64,000 nt of DNA from Hyphomicrobiales bacterium (GCA_900473415.1 UCLR01000005.1:1-64000), one strand, 5' to 3'. Counted from the stretch's first letter, positions 35,448-44,395 are shown. A program made the numbers and translations. The notes: generated by a model not told the origin, from the letters alone.

Positions 35448-37865
35448 TCAAGAGCTTGGCTGCGTCGGCGCGGCCGCCGGGCTTAGATCCAGCGCGACGC
35501 GCCTGATGGAAATGTCGTCCGGATCGCGCGTGATCTCGAAGCCCAGGTCACGGCAGAGCGCGAGCATCGGTCCATTCTCTGCCAGAACCTGGCTATGGAC
35601 GCGCTGCACCTTCTCGGCCCTGGCCCAGTCGATGATCAGCTCCATGAGCGCTCTGCCAAGGCCGATGCCCTTCAAGTCGGAGCGCAGCAGAATCGCGTAT
35701 TCGGCTTCGACATGCCCGGGATCGGCATGGAGCCGAACGGCTCCCGCCGCCTCCCGGCTCTCCTCCTCGATCGCGATGAAAGCCATTTCCCGCGCGTAGT
35801 CGAGCTGTGTCAGGCGAGCGAGAAAGGCGTGGCTGAATGACTTCAGTGGCGCGAAAAACCGCAGTCTCAGATCTTCCAAAGTCACCCGCTCCAGCATCGC
35901 GCCGATCAGGAGTTCGTCCTCCGGCTTCATGGGGCGGAAGAGGAAACGCCGCTCGCCGAGCGCATGCTGAAACGTCCAGCTCGCGGGATAGGGCCGGATA
36001 GCCGGACGGCGGCGGCGTGTCGGGTCTGGCTCCAGCACCACGCGAGCGTCGACCGCAACGACGCCGCTCGCGTCGGCGAGGAGCGGATTGAGGTCCATGG
36101 CCCGGATTTGGGGAAGCGCCGAGGCGATGTTTCCCAGCGCAGTCAAAACAGCCGCTATCGCCCGCCGGTCTGCCGCCGGAACATCGCGATAGGCGCCGAG
36201 GATGCGGGACACCCGCGTCCGGGCGATCAGGTTTTCGGCCGCGGCAAGATCCAGCGGCGGCAAGGCGACATGCGTGTCGGCTATCAGCTCGGCCGCCGTG
36301 CCGCCGCGCCCGAAAACGACGACGGGCCCGAAGCAATGGTCGACGGAAAATCCTGCGATCAGCTCGCGTGCCTTGGCGCGGTGCGCCATCGGCTGCACCA
36401 TGAACCCTGTCAATCGGGCGTCGGGACGCAGCTGGCGCAAGCGCTCGATCATGCGGCCGGCGGCTTCGCTGACGGCATGCTCGTTGGCGAGATCGAGCTG
36501 GACGCCACCGACATCCGACTTATGCGCAACATCGGGAGAGACGATCTTGAGCGCAACCGTACGGCCGGCCTCGAACTGCGTCCGGGCGGCTTCGGCCGCG
36601 GTTGCGATATCCGCGGCGATGGCGAGGTCCAGCGTCGGAATCCGGAACAGGGTGAGCAGCTGAGCGACTTCGTCGGGCTCAAGCCAATTGCGCCCTTCCT
36701 CGATCGCCCGATCCACGAGGGCGGCGGCCGCAGCGATGTCCGGTTGGTCCAACTCGTCGAGCGCCGGCGGCGTTGCCATCAGTTCCTTGAGCAGCAGCGC
36801 GTGACGCGTGAGATGCTGGAATCCGACGATCGCATCCTGCTCCGTTGCGAAAGAGGGAATGCCGGCCGATGCGAAGATCCCCGCCATCTCCTCCCCGCCG
36901 CCGACCCATACCGCCAGCACCGGCTTGCGCGCCGGTGCAGCCGAGCGGCTCTCGGCCACAGCGCGAGCGCAGTCTGCGGCGTCGTCCGGTGCGATCGGGG
37001 CGTTGAGAGCCAGAACGGCATCGACGTCATTTTCGGTCAGAAGGCGGCTAACCGCTTCACGGTAGTCCTGTGCTGTCCGAACGATCTCCGGCTCCCTCGA
37101 CAGCCCATCGACGCCGCGAGCCTGCCGCAAGCGTGCTCCAGCAAGCGCCGCCAGGCCATGGCCGTTGCTGACGATCGCCAGCCGGCCGGCGTCCGCTGCG
37201 CGCGCTCGTCCAAGCGTCTCCGCCGCCGCAAAGAGCTCATCGAGATCGTTAACACGCAGCAGGCCGGCCCGGTGAAAGGCGGCATCATGCGCGGCGTCGC
37301 TGGTGACGATCAGGGCCGAATGCGTCAGGGCTGGCCAGGGCGGCTCCTGACGCGGCGGCTTCAGGACCAGCACCGGCTTGATCCGCGCGGCAGCGCGAGC
37401 CGATGAGATAAAGCGCGCGGCATCGGTGACTTCGTCGATCGCCAGCAATATGGTCCGCGTCGATATATCGGCGCCGAAATGATCGAGGCAGTCGGCGATA
37501 TCGACGTCGGTGCCCTTGCCCAGCACGACGGCACCGGAGAGGCCGATACCGCGCTTGGCTGCCCAGGCCAGGATGCCGGCCGCCACGGAATTGGACTGCG
37601 CGACGAGGGCGAGCGAGCCGGCAGCCAGATGCACGGGCACCGCGGTCGCGTTGAGACCGAGACGGGGCGCAGCCAGACCGAGCGACGACGGTCCGATCAG
37701 TCGCATGCTGGCGGTCTGCACTGCGCTTCTGAGGCGCTCGCTGTCGGCGGAGGTCCCGTCAGGGACGAGGAGGCCGGCGCAGCCTTGCCCTGCCGCTGCC
37801 GCCAGAACCTGCTCTGCAACCGCGACGGGAGCGACCAGGAGGTCAGCAGGCAATAGCGACCGCAA
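35448..37865 (-). CDS. Pat-like acyl-CoA synthetase (NDP-forming)/GNAT acetyltransferase, main part after a frameshift
   Basis: An 805-residue open frame. It contains the succinyl-CoA-synthetase-like domains of the ADP-forming acyl-CoA synthetase family (SNSVAAGILAWAAKRGIG, ATP-grasp part with KIVSPDVAHKSDVGGVQLDL and VVVFGRGGTAAELI). At the C-terminus is a GNAT domain (about 640-795) with FLFRPMKPEDE and the acetyl-CoA loop LKGIGLGRALM. Related proteins acetylate metabolic enzymes such as acetyl-CoA synthetase. The frame opens at a TTG and lacks the first strands of the Rossmann domain, which lie in another frame at 37843-38010. The gene is either recently broken or the sequence has one extra base in the TTTT run (plus-strand AAAA 37864-37867). 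Confidence 0.8.
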   Translation of the reverse strand: MRSLLPADLLVAPVAVAEQVLAAAAGQGCAGLLVPDGTSADSERLRSAVQTASMRLIGPSSLGLAAPRLGLNATAVPVHLAAGSLALVAQSNSVAAGILAWAAKRGIGLSGAVVLGKGTDVDIADCLDHFGADISTRTILLAIDEVTDAARFISSARAAARIKPVLVLKPPRQEPPWPALTHSALIVTSDAAHDAAFHRAGLLRVNDLDELFAAAETLGRARAADAGRLAIVSNGHGLAALAGARLRQARGVDGLSREPEIVRTAQDYREAVSRLLTENDVDAVLALNAPIAPDDAADCARAVAESRSAAPARKPVLAVWVGGGEEMAGIFASAGIPSFATEQDAIVGFQHLTRHALLLKELMATPPALDELDQPDIAAAAALVDRAIEEGRNWLEPDEVAQLLTLFRIPTLDLAIAADIATAAEAARTQFEAGRTVALKIVSPDVAHKSDVGGVQLDLANEHAVSEAAGRMIERLRQLRPDARLTGFMVQPMAHRAKARELIAGFSVDHCFGPVVVFGRGGTAAELIADTHVALPPLDLAAAENLIARTRVSRILGAYRDVPAADRRAIAAVLTALGNIASALPQIRAMDLNPLLADASGVVAVDARVVLEPDPTRRRRPAIRPYPASWTFQHALGERRFLFRPMKPEDELLIGAMLERVTLEDLRLRFFAPLKSFSHAFLARLTQLDYAREMAFIAIEEESREAAGAVRLHADPGHVEAEYAILLRSDLKGIGLGRALMELIIDWARAEKVQRVHSQVLAENGPMLALCRDLGFEITRDPDDISIRRVALDLSPAAAPTQPSS

Positions 37866-38010
37866 AAGCCGTCACATCCGGAATCGCGTTGAAATCACCA
37901 CGATAAGATCCCGAGCGGATCTGGGTCGCCAGCACGTCGATTTCGGGAGAGCCGCCGACCAGGGTGATCTTGGCGGGTTCAAGCGCGCGTCTGAGCAGGG
38001 CGAGCGTCAT
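37843..38010 (-). pseudogene. N-terminal fragment of the Pat-like protein, separated by a frameshift
   Basis: From ATG 38010 the frame reads MTLALLRRALEPAKITLVGG, the typical opening of the CoA-binding Rossmann domain (replacement of the usual SIALVGAS), and continues to IPDVTAFAVAIAC before TGA. Removing one T from the TTTT run gives VTALRSLLPADLLVAPVAV, which joins smoothly to the 805-residue frame. An intact protein would be about 855 residues. Confidence 0.65.
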
Positions 38011-38248
38011 GGGTCGGCGGTTTCCGTCTTCGGGGATGCCAGCAGATGCGATGCTGGCGGTCAAGCCCTGCCGTCCCCTACGGATAGCAGCATAACAGCG
38101 CAGGAAGGTGGCTCCCGGCCCTCGCGTCGCAGGATTTCTCGGCGGCTTCGGCTGCTGTTCTTGCGCGATGATCGTGAGCTGTGAAGGCCTGCTTGCCGGC
38201 TAGCACATCGGGCTGAGCCTGCCGGGACTTCTTGTGCAGCACGGCCGG

Positions 38249-38665
38249 TTACGGCGACTGGCGCACGCGGCGGTAAAGCAGGTGGAAGCCGCTGGCGAGG
38301 CGGGAGGAAAGGCTGTCGCGTTGCTTGAAGCCCGGAGCGGGCGCAGGCAGGGTAGAAAGCATGGTCGAGAAGACGCTCTGCTGTGCGCTTAGCTCGGCGA
38401 GCCGCCGGCCGGCATAAGCCATCTGGGCTTCGGCCTCCGACAACATGCGCTCGTCTTCGGGCTCGCGCTCGAAGTAGATTCCGCTCTCGGTTCCCAGAAG
38501 CGAAGCTGCACGCAATCTGGCTTCTTCGAGGCGGCGCTCGAGGCCTTGGCGTTCTTCATCCAGGCTGTGCCTGGCCCTCAGCAGCGCAAGCCGGACCGCC
38601 TGGTTCCGGTTGTCATCCGTCTGTTGATCGCGATCGGGGTGGCGGAAGCGCGTGATCCTCGACAT
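38249..38665 (-). CDS. Hypothetical coiled-coil protein
   Basis: 138 residues, no signal peptide and no recognised domain. Residues about 25-85 are rich in Arg, Glu, Leu and Ala with heptad-like spacing (LRARHSLDEERQGLERRLEEARL), suggesting a coiled coil. GGGAGG lies nine bases before the ATG, which supports real translation. It begins 43 bases after the small membrane-protein gene on the same strand. The role is unknown. Confidence 0.6.
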   Translation of the reverse strand: MSRITRFRHPDRDQQTDDNRNQAVRLALLRARHSLDEERQGLERRLEEARLRAASLLGTESGIYFEREPEDERMLSEAEAQMAYAGRRLAELSAQQSVFSTMLSTLPAPAPGFKQRDSLSSRLASGFHLLYRRVRQSP

Positions 38666-38708
38666 GGGCGGGAACCTCCCGGCGTCGAGACAGCAAGTGA
38701 CGTGCCAA

Positions 38709-38945
38709 TCAGCGCGGCAAGATGCGATTCAATGCGGAGCGGAGGCCGGCGCGGTGTTCCTCGTCGTCGCGCTTGCGCGCGAGGCGCGCGGCAATCGTCC
38801 CCACCGCAAATGCAAGGCAACTCGCGACAATGGAGGCCAGCAAAATCGCGGCCAGCGGCCCCAGCGGCCAAGCCATGACGACGGTCAGACCACCGCCGAC
38901 CAGCGCAGCTAGGAACAGCACAAAAACCATTGGCCACCATTCCAT
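38709..38945 (-). CDS. Small inner-membrane protein, unknown function
   Basis: 78 residues with two predicted membrane helices (MVFVLFLAALVGGGLTVVMAW and LAAILLASIVASCLAFAVGTI) and a basic cytoplasmic tail ending LNRILPR. It lies upstream of, and may be co-transcribed with, the coiled-coil gene at 38249, and is divergent from the polysaccharide export gene. No family assigned. Confidence 0.6.
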   Translation of the reverse strand: MEWWPMVFVLFLAALVGGGLTVVMAWPLGPLAAILLASIVASCLAFAVGTIAARLARKRDDEEHRAGLRSALNRILPR

Positions 38946-39043
38946 GACGACGCAGAAAGCTGGCCGCGACTATACGCGCTCCCCGAGCCGGCACAAATTC
39001 GAATTGGCGTCTTAAATGCCTCCAGCCCATCAAACTGACCCGA

Positions 39044-39062
39044 CATGGCTGGTCAAGCCATG
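39044..39062. promoter_or_regulatory. Perfect palindrome upstream of the polysaccharide export gene
   Basis: CATGGCT and AGCCATG flank GGTCA, in the 185-base gap between the divergent small-membrane-protein and export genes and 69 bases before the export start. It may be an operator or a leader hairpin. No known site was recognised. Confidence 0.35.
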
Positions 39063-39130
39063 GTGATCGCTGGGGCGCTTGGCAGAGAACTTGCTACGTG
39101 GCGCTCTCGTAGCTGTCGAGGGCGTCCATT

Positions 39131-40477
39131 ATGCTTCGTCGATCTGCTGCCGCGTCGAACTGCCGGATCGCGCCGCGACTTGCGGCGTTACTGGCTGTCG
39201 TTGTCGGATCGCTCCCCCTGGTCTCTCCAGCTGTCGCCGGGGAGCCGAGCTACCGCGTCGGCCCTTCTGACAAGGTCAGGGTCAAGGTTTCCGAGTGGAG
39301 GCCGAACTCGCGGGAAGTCTTTGAATGGACGGGGCTGAGCGGCGAGTTCACAGTCAATTCCAGCGGGCTGATCTCTCTGCCCATCATCGGGTCGATATCG
39401 GTCGACAACAAGACGACCGACGAGATCGCCGCGCTCGTCGCCGATCGTCTCAAGGCGTCGGCGGGACTGGTCAATGCACCCGCCGCCGCCGTGGAGATCG
39501 CCCAGTACAGGCCAATCTACGTCGTCGGAACTGTCGAGAAGCCCGGCGAATACGCCTATCGGCCCGGCCTCAATGCGCTTCAGGCCATCAGCATCGCGGG
39601 AGGCTTCCAGCGGGCCGAATTCGCGCTGGCGCGATTCGAGCGCGAGACCATCGTTGCCGAAGGAGAAATCCGCCTGCAGGAGACCCAGAGGCTCGCGCTG
39701 CTCCTGCGCCGTGACCGCCTGCTGTCGGAAACGCAGAACGCGAGCGCAATTGCATTCTCCCAGGCGGTCCAGCGCAACCCTGACGCTGCGTCCGCGGCGC
39801 AGGGCATGCGGGAGGAGACGATGCTGTTCAACGCCAGGCAGACCGCGTTGGTCTCGCAGCTGACGCTGCTGCAGCAGGCGAAGTCGTTGCTCGAGGATGA
39901 ATTGAAGACGCTCGGGGCGAAGGAGGTCAACCAGCGAAAGCAGCTCGATCTGGTTCGCCGCGAGCTCGACAACATCAACACTCTGGTGAGCAAGGGACTT
40001 GCGGTGAGCCCGCGCCAGCTCGCCGTCGAGCAGAATATGGCCCAGCTCGAAAGCCAGTCGCTCGACCTGATCGTGGCGATGGCCCGGGCGAGGCAGGAGA
40101 TCGCGCGCAACGAGCGCACCATGCGCGATCTGCAGAACCAGCGGGATGCAGACATCAGCAAGGAGCTGCGCGAGACGCAGACGAGCCTCAAGCAGGCCGA
40201 TGACCGGCTCGGCTCGCTCAGGCTGCTGATCAATGAATCCAGCGCGATCGGGCCGCGGCTCGAAACCGAACAGTCTCGCGCCCTGTCCCGCATGGCGATC
40301 GTCGTGATCCGTCGGGAAGGCGGTACGACAAGGCAGTTCGCCGCCGACGAAACGACGAGCGTGCAGCCCGGCGATCTCATCAAGGTCGAACGCCCGCAGC
40401 TGCAGTCCATCGCGCCGGACCTGCTGTCCCTCGACCGGCAGAAGGGCGACAGGGAGGCCAACGCGTACAGAAACTGA
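39131..40477 (+). CDS. Polysaccharide export outer-membrane protein (Wza/ExoF-like OPX)
   Basis: 448 residues. The signal peptide ends near SPAVAG (about residue 36). The Poly_export domain (about 38-115, YRVGPSDKVRVKVSEW) is followed by an SLBB-type segment (VVGTVEKPGEYAYRPGLNALQAISIAGGF, about 137-165). A long helical coiled-coil part (about 180-390) with LRETQTSLKQADDRLGSL is typical of ExoF-type export proteins. It should help span the periplasm and outer membrane to release the polysaccharide. No lipobox Cys is evident. Confidence 0.85.
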   Translation: MLRRSAAASNCRIAPRLAALLAVVVGSLPLVSPAVAGEPSYRVGPSDKVRVKVSEWRPNSREVFEWTGLSGEFTVNSSGLISLPIIGSISVDNKTTDEIAALVADRLKASAGLVNAPAAAVEIAQYRPIYVVGTVEKPGEYAYRPGLNALQAISIAGGFQRAEFALARFERETIVAEGEIRLQETQRLALLLRRDRLLSETQNASAIAFSQAVQRNPDAASAAQGMREETMLFNARQTALVSQLTLLQQAKSLLEDELKTLGAKEVNQRKQLDLVRRELDNINTLVSKGLAVSPRQLAVEQNMAQLESQSLDLIVAMARARQEIARNERTMRDLQNQRDADISKELRETQTSLKQADDRLGSLRLLINESSAIGPRLETEQSRALSRMAIVVIRREGGTTRQFAADETTSVQPGDLIKVERPQLQSIAPDLLSLDRQKGDREANAYRN

Positions 40478-40552
40478 GTTCGAGGGAAACTACAAAAAGA
40501 CCAATGCGGGGGAGGTCGCTGCAACCGGCTACCTGACACCGAGAGAGGTGCC

Positions 40553-41215
40553 ATGAGTCTGGCCTCCGACACACGGCTGCGTGTCTTCATCTGCGATGAA
40601 CGGCCCATCCTCGTAGCCGGGGTGCGGTCATTTCTCGCGCGCTCGCCAAATGTCGAGGTTGTCGGAGAAGCCAGCCCGGCGGGAGCATTCCTGCCGCTCA
40701 TCAGCGAGGCTCGTCCGGACATCATCATCGTCGAGGCCGTGACCGGAGGGATTTCGCTCGTCCGCTGTCTCGTCCAGGCATTCCCCAATGCGCGGATCAT
40801 CTGCCTGTCCGAGCAGGACGACTCTCGTCATGTCGGAGAGGCACTGTCGGCCGGCGCCCGAGCCTTCGTCCTGAAGACCTCGCCGGGCGACAGCCTGCTG
40901 CGGGCGATCGAGGCTCTTCGCCGGGGAGGTCAGTATGTCGAAGGCCAGGGGATCCGCATTGGCGGACGGCCGGCTTCTGGTTCGAACGGCCGCCGAACGG
41001 TGCTGAGCGAGCGTGAAGCCACGGTCTTGCGGCTGGTCGCCTTCGGCTACAGCAGCCGAGAAATCGCAGAGCGGCTCGGTCTGACAGCAAAATCCGTCGA
41101 GACTTACAGAATCCGTGCAACCGGGAAGCTCCAGCTTCGCAGCCGATCGGACATCATCCAGTACGCCATCGTCATGGGGTGGTTCCAAGGCGCTGCCGGG
41201 GTCGCCTCGACATAG
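40553..41215 (+). CDS. NarL/LuxR-type response regulator with Glu at the phosphoacceptor position
   Basis: 220 residues. The receiver domain (about 9-125) has the acidic pair D15/E16, the switch Ser S86 and the conserved K108. The phosphoacceptor Asp is replaced by E61 (in DIIIVEAVTGG, where relatives have VLLDLNMPG). The LuxR helix-turn-helix domain (about 150-210) carries LSEREATVLRLVAFGYSSREIAERLGL and KSVETYRIR. It probably controls the EPS genes around it, perhaps without phosphorylation, since Glu can mimic phospho-Asp. No histidine kinase gene is nearby. Confidence 0.88.
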   Translation: MSLASDTRLRVFICDERPILVAGVRSFLARSPNVEVVGEASPAGAFLPLISEARPDIIIVEAVTGGISLVRCLVQAFPNARIICLSEQDDSRHVGEALSAGARAFVLKTSPGDSLLRAIEALRRGGQYVEGQGIRIGGRPASGSNGRRTVLSEREATVLRLVAFGYSSREIAERLGLTAKSVETYRIRATGKLQLRSRSDIIQYAIVMGWFQGAAGVAST

Positions 41216-41634
41216 ACGGCCGTGGCCCGCGCCTGCCGGATTGGACCCGGCCGCTCGCGAAAGATGTGCGGATTCAGGCTGCGACCCGATTTCTCTGCAG
41301 GTCCGGGTTTGTCGCCCAGTGCTGGCATCGGGCGGGCGGTCCCCGCAAGTGCGAGATCCGATTTCCGTTAGGTAGCGACGTAATTTAACTCAAGGTCATG
41401 CGAATTTATTGTGCAGTGCAATAAGCGCGATTCGCCCGGCCGGAAACCCGGTCATTTTAGAACCATTTTTATCTCGATTTTGTCGGGAGTTCTCTGACGT
41501 ACGGTCAGAAAGGCATCAAATATAGTATTGATAGTATAAAATATAATCAGCCGAAAATATGAACTTGCAGTATGCTTAGACTGGGTTGATATTTTCTTAA
41601 ATGGCGTTGTTGTCTTTAAGCCAAGGGTGATGCC
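41216..41634. other. Long AT-rich intergenic region before the EPS operon
   Basis: 419 bases without a gene I can support. From about 41380 to 41620 the composition turns clearly AT-rich against a GC-rich background, with TATTGATAGTATAAAATATA at 41525-41544, so promoter activity toward the sugar-transferase operon is likely. It holds the palindrome at 41494-41508 and an imperfect ATTG/CAAT repeat at 41408-41422. Confidence 0.45.
41494..41508. promoter_or_regulatory. Candidate operator palindrome upstream of the EPS operon
   Basis: CTGACGTACGGTCAG is a perfect inverted repeat of CTGAC around a five-base centre, within the AT-rich promoter-like region and about 125 bases before the sugar-transferase start. 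It is a plausible site for a dimeric regulator, possibly the response regulator encoded just upstream. That link is inference. Confidence 0.4.
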
Positions 41635-42327
41635 GTGGCGAAATCGGATCGACCGTCTGGCCTCTCCTTTCCGCATCCGCTCGGCATGCGGCTGAATCCG
41701 GAAATTCGGCGTGCCGCGGAGCGTGCCACCAAGCGCTCGTTCGACGTCGTCCTGGCGCTTGTGCTGCTGGTCTTCCTTGTTCCCCTGCTCCTTGCGCTCT
41801 CTGCGGTGATCAGCGCGTCCGACGGCGGTCCGGCGATCTTCCGCCAAAGACGGATAGGTCGTCAGGGCAGGCCGTTCACCTGTCTCAAGTTCAGGACGAT
41901 GCGATGTGACGCCGAAAAGGCGCTCAAGGAACTCCTCGATGCCGACCCCGATGCCGCGCGGGAATGGTGCGAGAACCAGAAGCTCTCGCGCGATCCACGC
42001 ATCACGCAGCTTGGGCAGTTCCTGCGGCAGACGAGCTTGGACGAGCTGCCGCAGTTGCTCAACATCCTCGCCGGGGAGATGAGTTTCGTCGGCCCGAGGC
42101 CGATCGTCGAAGCCGAAATCGCGCGATATGGCGATGCCTTCTCGCAGTGCTTTTCCGTGCCACCAGGCTTGACCGGTCTCTGGCAGGTGAGTGGGCGCAG
42201 CGACTGCGGCTACGTCACCCGCGTGGCACTGGATGCTCGCTATGCGCGCGACTGGAACCTGGCGCTCGACCTCGAAATCCTCGTCAAGACCGTTCCTGCC
42301 GTCCTTTCGCAGAGGGGAAGCCGATGA
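41635..42327 (+). CDS. Undecaprenyl-phosphate sugar-1-phosphate transferase (ExoY-like)
   Basis: 230 residues from GTG 41635. One membrane segment (VLALVLLVFLVPLLLALSAVI, about 38-60) and the bacterial sugar-transferase catalytic part: KFRTM (about 83), RQTSLDELPQLLNIL, GEMSFVGPRP and PGLTGLWQVSGRS. It transfers the first sugar-phosphate from a nucleotide sugar to undecaprenyl phosphate at the inner membrane and so starts the EPS repeat unit. The sugar is not determined. Probable first gene of the main EPS operon. Confidence 0.9.
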   Translation: MAKSDRPSGLSFPHPLGMRLNPEIRRAAERATKRSFDVVLALVLLVFLVPLLLALSAVISASDGGPAIFRQRRIGRQGRPFTCLKFRTMRCDAEKALKELLDADPDAAREWCENQKLSRDPRITQLGQFLRQTSLDELPQLLNILAGEMSFVGPRPIVEAEIARYGDAFSQCFSVPPGLTGLWQVSGRSDCGYVTRVALDARYARDWNLALDLEILVKTVPAVLSQRGSR

Positions 42328-42442
42328 GATCGAGCGTCGCTACCTGCTCCGGACTTCTGCGTGCGCAAGAGCGCGGCTCCCTGCGGGCTGCCGGTCTTTG
42401 GCGGGCGAGGCACTCATCCAGAACGGCAGGGGAGGCTGCGGT

Positions 42443-43600
42443 ATGAAGGTCGCGATCGTCCACTACTGGCTGGTCGGCATGCGGGGCGGCGAGAAGGTCG
42501 TCGAGTCGCTGTGCCGAATCTATCCCGAGGCCGACATCTTCACGCATGTCTATGTGCCGGAGGCGGTTTCCGAGGAGATCCGGCGGCACCGGGTCATTCC
42601 GAGTTTCATCAATGGCCTGCCTCGTGCCCGAAAGATGTATCAAAAGTATTTGCCGTTGATGCCTCTCGCGCTGGAGCAACTGGACCTGCGCGGCTACGAC
42701 CTGATCATCAGCAGCGAATCCGGGCCGGCGAAAGGCATCGTGCCGCCGCCCGGTTCGATGCATATCTGCTATTGCCACTCACCGATGCGATACATCTGGA
42801 ATATGTTCCATGATTATCGCGAGAGATCGGATTTGATCACACGATGGATGATGCCGATTTTCGCGCATTACATCCGCAATTGGGACGCGAATTCCGCGAG
42901 CCGCGTCGATCACTACATTGCGAATTCTGAGACGGTCGCGGCGAGGTTGTACCGTTACTATCGTCGCGCCGCGGCGGTGATTAACCCGCCGGTCAATGTC
43001 GACGCATTCGAGGTCCTGCCGGACGAGGCCATCGAGGACTACAGCCTCATGGTGGGGGAGCTGGTGCGCTACAAGCGGCCGGAGCTGGCGGTCCAGGCGT
43101 TCAACGAATCCGGCCGCGAGCTCGTCGTCATCGGCGGCGGGGAAATGCTCGGCGAGTTGCGCCAGCTGGCGAAGCCGAACGTCAGGATCCTCGGACCTCA
43201 GCCGTTCGATGTGCTGCGGCATCACTATTCGCGCTGCAAGACGCTGATCTTTCCCGGCGAGGAGGATTTCGGGATCGTTCCGCTCGAGGCCATGGCGAGT
43301 GGCCGCCCCGTTGTCGCCTATCGTCGGGGCGGGGCGACCGAGACGGTCGTCGAAGGCAAGACAGGCATCTTCTTCGATGAGCAGAGCGTCGACGCCATCA
43401 TCGCGGCGGATGACCGGGCGCGTATGACCGCCTGGGACTCCGACGGGATTGCAGCCTATGCGCAGGGCTTTTCGCGGGATGTCTTCGAAAAGCAGATGAA
43501 GCTGCACATCGAGCAGCTCCTGAAGCCGTTGCCGAACACGATGCGAAAAGCGGCCGTGCATTCCGGGCGGGCATCATTGCTCGCTGCCGCCGGAGGTTGA
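42443..43600 (+). CDS. Glycosyltransferase family 4 protein
   Basis: 385 residues from ATG 42443, with GGGGAGG ten bases upstream. GT-B fold: N-terminal VHYWLVGMRGGEKVVESL, and the C-terminal donor site with GELVRYKRPELAVQAF and the E-x7-E motif EEDFGIVPLEAMASGRPVVAY. Cytoplasmic, membrane-associated retaining transferase adding a sugar to the lipid-linked unit. The specificity is unknown. Confidence 0.88.
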   Translation: MKVAIVHYWLVGMRGGEKVVESLCRIYPEADIFTHVYVPEAVSEEIRRHRVIPSFINGLPRARKMYQKYLPLMPLALEQLDLRGYDLIISSESGPAKGIVPPPGSMHICYCHSPMRYIWNMFHDYRERSDLITRWMMPIFAHYIRNWDANSASRVDHYIANSETVAARLYRYYRRAAAVINPPVNVDAFEVLPDEAIEDYSLMVGELVRYKRPELAVQAFNESGRELVVIGGGEMLGELRQLAKPNVRILGPQPFDVLRHHYSRCKTLIFPGEEDFGIVPLEAMASGRPVVAYRRGGATETVVEGKTGIFFDEQSVDAIIAADDRARMTAWDSDGIAAYAQGFSRDVFEKQMKLHIEQLLKPLPNTMRKAAVHSGRASLLAAAGG

Positions 43601-43702
43601 GAGATGTCCCGTCGCCGCGACCGACATCGCCAATACAGCGGGGCCGGCTCTCTCGGTATCGTCTTATGTGTTAGTTCCGTAACCTTGCTTGAGTAAGCAA
43701 CC

Positions 43703-44395
43703 GTGCAAACAATCTACGAAACCGAACAGTACGCCGATCGAAACCCTAACTGGCACGAAGAGGATTCTGCGTGGAAGGCGAAGCATATCGAGCAGATCGT
43801 CACGAAGAACAATATCGACTTCGAGACGATCTGCGAGGTCGGCTGCGGCACGGGTGAGATCCTGCTCAATCTGGCCGAGGTTTTTCCGCAAGCAGGGCTG
43901 TCGGGGTACGAGATTTCGCCGCATGCCTATCGCCGTGCCAAGTCGAAAGAGACCAATCGCGTTCGGTTCCACCTCGCGAACCTGAGCGAAGAGGAAGAGC
44001 TTCACTTCGACATCCTCGTCATCGCCGACGTGATCGAGCATGTCGAGGACTATATTTCGTTTCTAAAGAGCCTGAAGGATCGCGCACGCTACAAGGTGCT
44101 GCATATCCCGCTGGATCTCTCGGTCCAGTCAGTTCTGCGGGCTTGGCCGATCATGGGGCTCAGGGACAGCGTCGGGCACCTGCATTATTTCTTCAAGGAT
44201 AGCGCGCTGGCGACCCTGAAGGACTGCGGATACACCGTCATCGACTACAAATACACGGCAAGCCGGCTGGAGCTTCCCAACCAGGCTTTCAGCAGCCGCC
44301 TGATGCGGTTGCCTCGCCGGCTCTGCTATTCGGTCAATCCGGACTTCACGGTCCGTGTGCTCGGCGGCTACTCCCTGATGGTTCTGGCGGAATAG
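43703..44395 (+). CDS. Class I SAM-dependent methyltransferase
   Basis: 230 residues from GTG 43703. The SAM-binding motif is CEVGCGTGEILLNLAE (about residue 47), the acidic strand-2 end is GYEISP, and the catalytic-region loop is ILVIADVIEHVEDY. It resembles methyltransferases found in glycan clusters and may methylate a sugar of the EPS. The target is unknown. Confidence 0.82.
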   Translation: MQTIYETEQYADRNPNWHEEDSAWKAKHIEQIVTKNNIDFETICEVGCGTGEILLNLAEVFPQAGLSGYEISPHAYRRAKSKETNRVRFHLANLSEEEELHFDILVIADVIEHVEDYISFLKSLKDRARYKVLHIPLDLSVQSVLRAWPIMGLRDSVGHLHYFFKDSALATLKDCGYTVIDYKYTASRLELPNQAFSSRLMRLPRRLCYSVNPDFTVRVLGGYSLMVLAE

